In this document: piece after piece, positions 12,221 through 21,722 of the stretch | How positions within the stretch are numbered: position 1 is the stretch's first letter | How the letters are laid out: every line of letters begins with the position of its first letter | Source: Nematostella vectensis | Lineage: Eukaryota; Cnidaria; Anthozoa; Actiniaria; Edwardsiidae | Direction: 5' to 3' | DNA length: 64,000 nucleotides | NCBI RefSeq assembly: GCF_932526225.1 | Contig: NC_064034.1 | Location: 11,916,887 to 11,980,886 of the forward strand | Position numbers and translations under genes: made by a program | The notes under the pieces: generated by a model | Database searches by the model: none | The model's input: the letters and a program-made list of their open reading frames with translations, nothing else | Told to the model about the DNA's origin: nothing

Positions 12221-13126
12221 CCTGTACAGGACCCGAAAAGATCCCAGGACCCGAAATGATCCCCAAAAGTACCCCAAGTGATCCCGGGACCCGAAACCAT
12301 ACCGAGGAGTCCCCGAAATCGACCTCAAGGAATTGCGGTAATGGACAAAGGGAAAGCAGAAGTAATCACTTGCAATTCTTAAAGCATAATTAAGGCTTTT
12401 GCCCCGGCGGTAAACCCATAAACAATACAACATTAACATAGCACAGCTTTGCTCAGAACAACCAAAACTGTTGACCTTCCATCACACTCTAAACATTTGC
12501 AGTTCCGACACATGACTCTAACAATATAAATCTCGTTTCCGGTAAACATCACCCCTAAAAATCCATATTCATTTGACAACTAAACGTGTATTTCACCACG
12601 AAATCCATGTTCACATGAGCGAATATTTACCGACACATTTTAGGCAGCCGGTTTGGCCGAGAAGATGGAATGACAAAGCACACTGAGTAACGCACTCGAA
12701 CAACCCTTTTACTACCGTTGCAAGATGTGGCTTTAGTTGAAAGCAATATTTATGTGAGTTTTGAATTTCCTTTATGTAGTCGGCCGTACAAACCTGCATG
12801 GTCTCGTGATAGGTCTTTCATTCACCGAATACAAACAAACATGCACAAAAGTAACCTTAAGAATAACCTTATGTTTTATCTGTGGAACGATATGGAGACT
12901 TGTTATCTATAAATGACTTATTCACGCCTGGTTCTTCAAATTACTATCACTTACTATATTACTAAAACTGAAAGCCAATCCTTCCACATTTCTTTTGTTT
13001 GTCCATTACCGCAATTCCTTGGGGTTCATTTCGGGGACTCTTGGGGATCGTTTCGGGTCCCGGGATCAGTTGGGGAACTTTTGGGGATCGTTTCGGGTCC
13101 TGGGATTATTTCGGGTCCTGTACAGG
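12221..13126. mobile_element. foldback element with ~130-bp inverted arms
   Basis: Both ends carry the palindrome CCTGTACAGG. The left arm (12221 to about 12355) repeats GACCCGAAA-GATCCC motifs and ends CGGTAATGGACAAAGG. The right arm (about 12990-13126) is its complement (CCATTACCGCAATTCCTTGG ... TTTCGGGTCCTGTACAGG). Each arm is itself made of short degenerate direct repeats. The 630-bp core shows no transposase. It lies 97 bp upstream of TMEM59. A single diverged arm is present at 62355-62425. Confidence 0.8.
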
Positions 13127-13659
13127 TCCACCGAAAAGTCTTTGGAAACTCGAGAGCGTATAGCAAAACTTGCTTGTTGACGAGGAGGTTGACCAAAAAT
13201 TCTCATACAAAAATACCAAGGAAAGAAACTCCCATAAATACTAGGCCCTGAATTATAAACTGATAAAAAGATTCTCCAAAAACATACTAAAGACGGACAA
13301 TTCAAATCCACCAAATTACTTTGGACCCCTCTCCACATGCTGATATCCTAGTCACGTACTTCTACCCATTACATGATATACTGCGTTCCACGTAGTTGGG
13401 AGGGGGGTAGGGGCATCTTCTCGCCAAGCCTTAGCCTTTCTCTGGCGATCGCAGGCGTACAAAATCGCGTGGTGTATGTTTTACAGGCTTTAGGCGCCGA
13501 CCATTTGACTTTTGCGAGGGGGGGGGGGGGGGGGGTGGGCTTCAAATCCAGAAAATTTAGCCCAAAATTGTCCTTTTATCCAGAAGCGGCCACTTCCATA
13601 TGAGGAAACTAATATATTCCCTATTTAGAAAACCTGCATGATCCTCATCACCTGCGTAC

Positions 13660-14215
13660 AGCAGGTGCTTCACAAAAATGACTTGTATTCAGAAGAGAAA
13701 AACAGTGACTGTGACCATCTTTAGACAATAAAAAAGTCTCTGAAAAGAAACTATTCCTCGGTACCAGACCCCTAAAACGACAACGTTTTCTTCATAGTTT
13801 TGGGTGCGCAGGATTTTTTTTTTCAAAGGGCGTGCAAGAAATTTTGTTACCGAGTAATAGGCCTGCAGGGAATTTTTTAAGTAAATCTTAACCCGCGTGA
13901 AAAGGTTTTGCATGCATTTATGAGGCTGATAGTCTTTCTGCCTGATAAAGAGTTGCATGGACTTTTTATAGTTGAGCTAAAAAATAGGAATCAATTGGAA
14001 ATACAAATCGATTTTACAGGTAGTTTTTAAGGCTACAAAATTGGCATACAAATATATCTTGTCACTTTAAATGCTGCCGTACCGCAGGTGCTTCGCAAAC
14101 TTTATTAATTATATTCAAAAGAGAAAAACTGTGACTGTGACCATCTTTGAATGGAGAAAGCCTTTGAAAAGAAACTAAAATTGCTCTGTACCAGACAACG
14201 TTTTCTTTATATGAA
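13660..14215. repeat. direct duplication of a ~140-bp block
   Basis: The segment from CAGGTGCTTC through AGAGAAAAAC.GTGACTGTGACCATCTTT and GAAAAGAAACT to CAACGTTTTCTT occurs at about 13662-13797 and again at about 14083-14213, roughly 420 bp apart, with moderate divergence. It is likely a dispersed-repeat fragment inserted or duplicated twice. Confidence 0.7.
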
Positions 14216-14470
14216 AATGAATAAATTCTGTTCTCCTGTTAACTATTTTTATCCGGGGGGGGGGGGGGGGGGGATGGTAGGGGGGAGGGGCGTAGTACTG
14301 ATTCTAAAGGGGAGGGGTGACCATACCTGAAGCTGCTAGAGATAATTAAAAGAGAAGACAAGCCCTTAAAGTGGCTCGGAATTACAAAATATTTGCGACA
14401 TCATCCACTCGTGGTTTGTGGTATTTGTCCCAAATGTCACGTAAAAGCAATGCGATTAATGGTTATGTTT

Positions 14471-15324
14471 AGGGACTGTGCAATAATTATCAGGAGGGGG
14501 ACCTGTACAGGCCTGCAAATGAACCCGAGGCCCGCAAGATCCCGATTCACGGAACCGAACGCGGAATGAAGTGCTCAACTCTATGCTAGATAAAAAAAGA
14601 ACAATTTTATTCTGCAAAAGAATCTTAAATGGTCTGTACAGGTCCTCAAACTTGAGCTTCGAATAATGAAAAAATGCGTAGGACCCCCCTTCCAACAGCG
14701 TCAAGTTTCCCCCTCCTGTCCTTAAAAATTACGAACCCCCCCCTCTCCTACATTCCACCTGTAGTAAATTACTTCTTAATGCATTCTACTTTGGCATTAG
14801 GATAGACATCAGTACCACGTATAGTTTAGTTTGAAAAGGTCCAGAGGAGTGGAATTTTCTTCTTTCGGTCTAATAATTAAAATGGATTGATTAATATTTT
14901 ACTAAAAATGGTTTAACACAGGCCCATAGACCTGAGATTGTTATAAGCGGCCCTTCGTTTTTTACACTAAATGCTGTATTCACAACAAAACCATGTTTAG
15001 TTAAACAAAGTTTTCTTTGCCTGTTAGCTTGCCAAGTTTCTCATTGTGTTAAATTCTTGCTAGCTAGTACAACACAGTTTATCAAGTTTTGTTCTTGGTT
15101 CTGTCTCTTGGGAGATTGAAATTTAAACCATTTCAACCAAGCATCCATATTCAACGGCCATACCAAGACCACGACAAAAGGATAAGATTTGTCACGCATA
15201 AAGGGGAGGTTTCTCTACCGCATTTACACCAGCACTTAAACCAGTTTAAAGGTGGTTTAATTAAGCGAAAAGTAAAGGTTGACCGCCCTATCTTAGCAAC
15301 AAATTAACAAATTGCACAGTCCCT
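14471..15324. mobile_element. 0.85 kb inverted-repeat element
   Basis: The left end AGGGACTGTGCAAT (14471) is mirrored by ATTGCACAGTCCCT (ending 15324). The interior holds G-rich and C-rich runs, two copies of a CTGTACAGG palindromic motif and the block at 15090-15275 that recurs at 25115. No coding frame is credible, so a non-autonomous element is inferred. Confidence 0.6.
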
Positions 15325-16604
15325 TTTATGACACAAGACATTCGCTCAATGGTGATGTTGAAATTTCACTTCGTGCAGTGAAATTACGCTGAAATTTCAC
15401 ACCTCTGACACCAATCAAATTGCGGCAAAGCAAGAGAGCATAAGATATCTTATTCTCTTTTGGGCAACGTCATTTAGAAAAAAAGATGGATACAAGAAAG
15501 CGATTTTGCATTAGTGATAGCTGCGATGCAGGATATATATTTTTTTTGTCCACCAATTGGTGCAGGTTTTTCTTTTCCTCCCCCCCCCCCCCCCCTTTAA
15601 AAGTCAAATGGTCGGCCTCTTAGTAAACTAAATTGGTTTTAAGACAATCATAGTTATTAGTGCGATTGTTGCCACAAGATTTCGATGCGGTTTGAGGTTA
15701 GATTATTTCTCAATGTGGGAAATTTTCTACGGTATGAATATAGTTTACCAGGTTTAGAAAAATATAGTAGTTCGTTTTTAAAAGAATATTCTGGAGAGAA
15801 CTCCCGTTAATACCTTATCTGCTTATTCTGTTCATGGTATAGATGACAAACACCTAAATGCTGTAACGCGCCATGCTTATTTATGCGAAACAAACGCTCT
15901 AATGCAAAATTGATAAGACTATAGGTATTGTTTTCTAGCAATTGCATATGTAATATATATCTACACTTGCAAGAGGGTAGATATTATGGCGATAAAAAAT
16001 AATTACAAAATGTGCTTTCTTTCTTACATTTTCCCAACGATACGTGCGAAAATGTTTACATTACTCACCCTTCCCCTCCCTAGTGCGGAAGCATCGCCCA
16101 CGCTTCCTTTTGTTTTGATTGGTTGTAAATCGTTTGAGGTATTTAGAAGGTCAACAAAATCAAAATGCGTGATGATGTAGCATATGGTGACGGGTTTAAA
16201 CGATCGTTGAAATCACTTGTTCTTGATCGTGAATTCCGATGATGGTCTGCTACAAAAGCTTTCCCAGATACTAAGTAAAGCAAGTGGTATATGTCAGACT
16301 AGCAAGCTCAAACTGTGAGCTAAGTATATAGCACTCTGAGGCACTTGTCACTGGCTTAAAATCGTCGCTCAGCGGGAGAAATCGACTTTATCACAAGAGA
16401 TTCAAGTTGGTAAATATCCCTATTCGATATTCGTCACAATGGGGCGATCGGGAAGCCATTTACAAATACAGGAATGGACTTATTATGATCCAACATAGGC
16501 GCACAGGAAACGCTCGAGTAAGCGGGCCATAACTTGTAAATATTGACTGCATTTTGAGATATAACGGCCCGATTGGACGGAGTTTTCTATAAATTGCCTT
16601 TTCC

Positions 16605-18146
16605 ATGTTCTTAAAATTGCGACGTTTGAAATTTGTGGCTAGGAATCTCGTGATTTGTGGCATTATTATCTGTATTTTATTGAGTTTCCTATCTTATACA
16701 TCGTTTATGTATGACGATTCAAGTTCTGTGGTTGTTTACGATGGAAGTGAACGGACGTTTTCGAACATCGAACTTGTCAAACGAGAACTTCTCAATGATA
16801 AATTTAGAAGATATAAGGATCAAGACTTCGTTTCTAAAACATCTGACGTCGCCCACAATGTCTTCGAGATCGCTCCACACGTCAAAAGCACAGATAACGA
16901 GTTAGAATTCTACCAAGTGGACTCAACATTTCAAACTCCATCTACAAAATTCATCCTTGTCCTGCATCATTACGAACAACTTGGGAAAGCTACAGAGAAC
17001 TTGCTTCAACTCTGTGCGATGGCTAAAGAGATGGAGAGGATGGTAGTACAACCGTTTGTCCGGGATTCTAGAATGTGCGGTTTACCGGGCGGTTGGTACG
17101 GCGAGAAGCGAAGCAAAAGCCGATTGTTTCGACCTTTTTCGACATATTTTGACGCGGGGTACACTAATGAATTGCTGTCGAATTCTGGATACTCAACACT
17201 AACAGATATTGGTAACTTTAGAAAGAGCTGCTCATCAAATGTTGCACAAACAGTCTTGGTACATTTTATTTTTAATGATAACGGCGCTGAGGAGAGTTTA
17301 AAAAAATGGTATGGGATCTCAGACGAGAGATATCAAAAAGTAATTAATGACGTCAAGCATAGTGGTATTAGTGATTGCGAATTTATTGATGAAGGACTTA
17401 ATGTTTCTAATCGGATTGGAAATGTAAAAATCGGTAGACAAATTTGCATAGATGCAGAGAAAATAAAGAATATAAAGGTATTGGAGGATAAGATTTTACA
17501 ACGTCGCCCTTGCGTTGTGGTAATCCACTGGAGGGGACTTGGCAAAAACAGAGCGCATTTTAAACCTCGAGTGTCGGTGAAACCCTGGCAGCTAGTACGT
17601 TCAATGAGGCATAGTGATTTTATCTTAAACGAAGTGGAACGCTTTAAAGATACCTTTCTTGGACAACAATACATCTCGATTCACATTCGCTCCGAAAGAC
17701 AGCTTCAATGGTATGGAATGGGAAAGCTTCAGAAATGTTTAAAAGTCATGACTGGGTTAGTAGAAAAAATGTCCTCGAAACACAATACAAGTGTTGTATT
17801 CCTATCCACTGATCTTGGCGCTTTTGGCTCAGACACGCTTTACCCGTTGACATCCCAAGACGAAGGTCTACAGAAGAATCTCATAGCTACCCAAAAATTG
17901 TTGACCGAAAAATTAAGACCAGTGACATTTTCTCCAACATCCAAGGACCCTCTTTCTCTTGACAAGGGCGTGGTTGCAATCATCGAGATGAACCTCTTGT
18001 TTGGGGGGAGTCACCTAGTGACTGTCGGCTCTGGGACGTTCCAGCAGTGGATAATAGATGTATTTATCAGTCGGCACTCTCAGGATGGGGATTGGACAGT
18101 TACAAGGGTATGCAGCAAAGAAGAGAAAGGTACTAACAAGGTTTAA
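16605..18146 (+). CDS. intronless type II membrane protein, O-fucosyltransferase-like
   Basis: An uninterrupted frame of 513 codons. A short basic N terminus (residues 1-14) precedes one membrane anchor (about 17-35, LVICGIIICILLSFLSYTS), the layout of a Golgi or ER glycosyltransferase. The luminal part begins with a glycosyltransferase-like block, ILVLHHYEQLGKATENLLQL, and a conserved-looking FVRDSRMCGLP. Near residue 350 it has ISIHIRSER, which resembles the HxR motif of the O-FucT superfamily (GT65/GT68-like folds). The C-terminal GGSHLVTVGSGTFQQWI resembles the GDP-fucose-binding end of that superfamily. Donor, acceptor and exact family cannot be set from sequence alone. The start is the first Met of the frame and gives the expected topology. 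Lack of introns contrasts with most neighbours and may mean a retrocopied ancestry. Confidence 0.55.
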   Translation: MFLKLRRLKFVARNLVICGIIICILLSFLSYTSFMYDDSSSVVVYDGSERTFSNIELVKRELLNDKFRRYKDQDFVSKTSDVAHNVFEIAPHVKSTDNELEFYQVDSTFQTPSTKFILVLHHYEQLGKATENLLQLCAMAKEMERMVVQPFVRDSRMCGLPGGWYGEKRSKSRLFRPFSTYFDAGYTNELLSNSGYSTLTDIGNFRKSCSSNVAQTVLVHFIFNDNGAEESLKKWYGISDERYQKVINDVKHSGISDCEFIDEGLNVSNRIGNVKIGRQICIDAEKIKNIKVLEDKILQRRPCVVVIHWRGLGKNRAHFKPRVSVKPWQLVRSMRHSDFILNEVERFKDTFLGQQYISIHIRSERQLQWYGMGKLQKCLKVMTGLVEKMSSKHNTSVVFLSTDLGAFGSDTLYPLTSQDEGLQKNLIATQKLLTEKLRPVTFSPTSKDPLSLDKGVVAIIEMNLLFGGSHLVTVGSGTFQQWIIDVFISRHSQDGDWTVTRVCSKEEKGTNKV

Positions 18147-19689
18147 AAAGCTAGAGGATTTACGGAGAGGCAAGAATTTAATTATCTGGGGTTTAAAATA
18201 GGAGGAGCACAGGTGCACAGCTAGGGGTGGAGGTAGGGCACTCCTTCAAAAATGTGATCTTATTTATGTATATGATAGATATGGCTGCACCTCTCCCCCT
18301 CTAAGCAAATCCTGTTTACATGCCTCCACACATAGCCGTAGCAGGCCTCAAAAGATTGGAGGGGGGGCACAATACAGAAACATTAAGAAAACAATGGGGG
18401 CCATAGCCACGCCCCTACTACTTTTTCAAAATATTGGGGGGGCACATGCCCCCAGTGCTTCACGCCCTGCTAGGCCACATAAACTAATGGGGAAGAACAC
18501 TCCACTACAAGGACTTGTTTGGTTAGAGCAACAAGGGCTGTGCATTGTTCTGGGTTCTGGCCATGCATACAATATTCTTATAAGCTAGTAGTTTACTGTG
18601 CAGTCATCTAAAGTAATACCACAATATGGCTTTGCAGGAATTTATTATCACCAAAAGATTGATATTATTTAAAACTAGTAATAAATTATTTATTAAAAAG
18701 GCCAATATATATCCATTGAGAAAAAGCCCATACATACCCCACAGAGGGAATTAAAAATTATTATGGAGGTTGGGGTATTTTAGTGTTGGTGACAAAGGGG
18801 TTAAAATCCTTCTTTCTGACCAACATTACATAACACTAGGTTATCAGGGGGGAGGGGAAAGGATACTCTGTGGGGTCATGAGACAGAAACCTCCAAGATT
18901 GATAAAGGATATGTTATTGATATTTCAGGGGCATGTCCACAAGGGGGGTGGGGAAGTCCAAGGGGCCCAGACCCCACACTGCTCATTTGCTGAGATAAGA
19001 AATTATTACGTGGGTAATCACTGAATAGACTCAATTGACTGCCGAATATTTAAGAAAGTGATTGAGTGATGAATTATGTATTTACATAGAAAAGGTTTGG
19101 ATATAGAGATATGTCTAGTGACATATTTTTTAGATCTCAGGAATGACTTTAGATGTGAGAAAATTAATTCTCATTTTCTGGATTCCACCCTACATTTTCC
19201 TCTGGGCAGGCCCCTGTATGCAATGCATGTATTTATAGATTATAATTTTTGTATGCAATAAATTTAAAACTATCCAGCAGTTAGTCTTACTGTGTTGCAC
19301 TTGCGTGCTAGCGTTGTGAAACTGATTATAATTGAGTATTATTTTCATGAAGATAGCGAATTAATCTAAAAATTGCTCATAACGGTTTTACCTGCAGTTG
19401 AAATATTTTTTGCTCGGTTTTTGCTACGATACATAATTTACATTCGAATAAAAAGATCGTTGAACCGTTGTTGACTTGGCGCTTCTCCCCTTCACTCTTC
19501 ACATAAGCGCTCTCGGCAGGGTGAAATAGGGCGGTGAAGTGAACAAATTAGCAGACGAGAACTACTAGCCTGCTTGAAGACGTTGACCCGGTGTTTTTTT
19601 GCTGTGATTTCGTTATGCGCTGAGTCGTGGTTTAGCAACACTTAAGCTCTACCGGTCAATGTTAAATACCCTTTTCATAGCGGCCCTTG
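18147..19689. other. intergenic region with a MITE copy
   Basis: Apart from the short inverted-repeat element at 18335-18475 and G-rich runs around 18846-18960, no structured or coding sequence is recognised on either strand. Confidence 0.55.
18335..18475. mobile_element. MITE family A copy 1 (GCCGTAGCAGG ends)
   Basis: The left end GCCGTAGCAGGCC and right end CCTGCTAGGC are inverted. Internal landmarks are GGGGGGGCACAATACAGAAA, CATTAAGAAAA, GGGGCCATAGCCACGCCCCTA and AAAATATTGGGGGGGCAC. The same landmarks appear at 29953-30253, 32531-32669 and, inverted, at 43797-43888, so this is a dispersed family. Confidence 0.75.
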
Positions 19690-21270
19690 GGCGCCAGGAC
19701 AGGATCCCGTACATTTGCACTGTGGTGGACCCAGGAGGGGGAGCTCATTCTCTGTCACACAAGCTGGTTTTAGAAAAAGTGTAGTTGTTGTTCGTCCGTC
19801 TATACGACAAGGACTATCTAGGCATCCTAGGAGTTGGGGAGAGATTATGATCTGTGAGTCCGCAGAGGCTAATCTGCGCCCGAAAGAATCTCTGGCAGTG
19901 AGGACATGGAATGGTGGCAGCTGCTACAGGGCTGGTAGCTCTGTTCTTCCTGTCCTTCCTGTGGACTTTTGCAGCAGCGATACTGTTGGCCTCGCATGTC
20001 TTGGTAAACTTGTGCACAGCAAATCGCCATGCTCCTCTGTCTTTGGCCTCTTGCTCCATGTGCCATGCGCGATGTTGAAGGCCTTCAGTGAGGCCTTCAG
20101 CGTATCCTTAAAACGCTTCTTCTGGCCGACTTGGGAGCGTTTTCCATGCTGTAGCACGCCGAATAGCAGTTTCTTGGGCATACGTTCATCTGACATGGGA
20201 GCTACATGACCTGCCAAGCGAAGCTGGGACTGCATCAAGATGGTGTGGATGCTAGGCAGGTCAGCACATGTTAGGACCTCGGTGTCTGGGATCTTGTCAT
20301 GCCATGTAATGCCGCGAAGTTTTCTAAGGCAGGTGGTATGAAAGTGGTTCAGCTTTCTTGAGTGACGCTGATAGACTGTCCAGGATTCGCAGCCGTAGAG
20401 CAATGCAGTGAGAGCAACACCCCGGTACACTTTGATCTTAGTTCTTGTAGTGATCCCTCTCCTGTTCCAGACGTTCTTGTATAGTCTGCCAAAAGCGGCG
20501 CTTCCTTTGGCCAGTCTGGCATTGACTTCGTCGTCAATGACTACATTTCTGGAGAGTGTGCTGCCAAGATAGGTGAACTTATCCACCGATTTCAGACGCT
20601 GCTCGTTGATGGTGGTCGGTTCAACGTATAGCTTGCCTGGAGCTGGCTGATGCATTACCTCGGTCTTTTTCGTGCTGATGGTGAGGCCAAAGTTGAAGCA
20701 GGCGTCAGAGAACAAATTAATGCTGTGTCGCATGTCAGCTTCAGGGACAGCGTTGAGAGCGCAGTCATCGGCAAACAAGAAGTCGTTGATAGTGTCAGTC
20801 GAAACCTTAGTTTTCGCTTGAAGCCTCCTGAGGTTGAATACTGAACCATCTGTCCGGTAGTTGATGCCGATGCCCACACCAGCGTCTCTGAAGGCATCTG
20901 TCAGCATGGCTGAGAACACGAGGCTGAAGAAGGTGGGAGCTAGGACGCAGCCTTGTTCAACTCCGCTGGAAACAGGGGATGGGGCAGACGTCTCTTCGTT
21001 GTCCTGGTTGCCAGCATGCCATCCCGTGTAGCTGTCGTACGATGGCGATGAACTTTCTGGGGCATCCATACTTCGCCATGATTCTCCAAAGACCTTCTCT
21101 ACTAACAGTGGCGAAGGCCTTGGTCGGAACGATATAGGTAGAGTAGAGGTTTGCGTTCTGCTCCAGACACTTCTCCTGTAGCTGTCTTACAGCAAACACC
21201 ATGTCGATAGTCCCACGTCCTTTTCGGAAGCCACACTGGCTCTCAGGTAGGACGCCTTGCTTGTAGCGTG
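19690..21270 (-). pseudogene. 5'-truncated, mutated non-LTR retrotransposon reverse transcriptase
   Basis: The fragment begins inside the RT palm (PESQCGFRKGRGTIDMVF). The motif A region reads IVPTKAFATVS, where active elements have Asp at the catalytic positions, so it is inactive. After a frameshift near 21060-21000 the frame continues for 381 codons with SSGVEQGCVLAPTFFS, motif C FLFADD, and the thumb and tail segments KFTYLGSTLS and LTALLYGCESW. A Cys/His-rich end (CPHCQRFFRA) at about 19830-19910 is frameshifted, as are zinc-finger-like tails of this type in related elements. The tail indicates a non-LTR (LINE) element; the exact clade is unresolved. The 5' part (endonuclease, ORF1) is absent, the usual result of incomplete target-primed reverse transcription. 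Confidence 0.85.
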
Positions 21271-21722
21271 ATTGGTTATAATTACAAGGTTAATGATTTT
21301 TAGTAGGTTGGTTTCGGTTTACACTATTTTGTTAGCCTGTAATTGCCGTACAAGCCACGCCGTCTTTCCTACGAGCGAATTTTACTCAGATTATTTATGA
21401 TCTACTGAATACACCTATAGCTGGGGAAAGAGGTAAGCCCCTTTATGTTATACTGTACATTGTATTGGTTAGCGTAGGTAATGACATGCTGTACGATCCA
21501 TGTGATTTTCTGGTCTATTCACAGTGTGATTGTAAATAATATACTTGTGATTGGGCAACGTCGGAATGTGCTATATTAAAGGACGATCTACGAGAATAAC
21601 CACGAAGTGATTGCCAGATAATGATCCATTAAATGTTATGTAACCTATTGCAAGCCTCTGTTACGGATTTTAGACCCTTTGTGATTTGTATTGCAGTTTT
21701 TACGTGCTGATTAGTGATAATA

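Larger units (their letters stand above)
13127..16604. other. repeat-rich intergenic region, no gene seen
   Basis: It holds poly-G or poly-C runs of about 18 bases (13519-13537, 14257-14273, 15581-15595), a duplicated 140-bp block (13660-13800 and 14080-14215), an inverted-repeat element at 14471-15324, and a block at 15090-15275 related to 25115-25215. Frames longer than 60 codons show no domain or composition typical of coding sequence. Confidence 0.6.

Noticed and set aside
19715..20209. 164-codon + strand frame
   Set aside because: It lies antisense to the reverse-transcriptase remnant, whose minus-strand translation has clear RT motifs.
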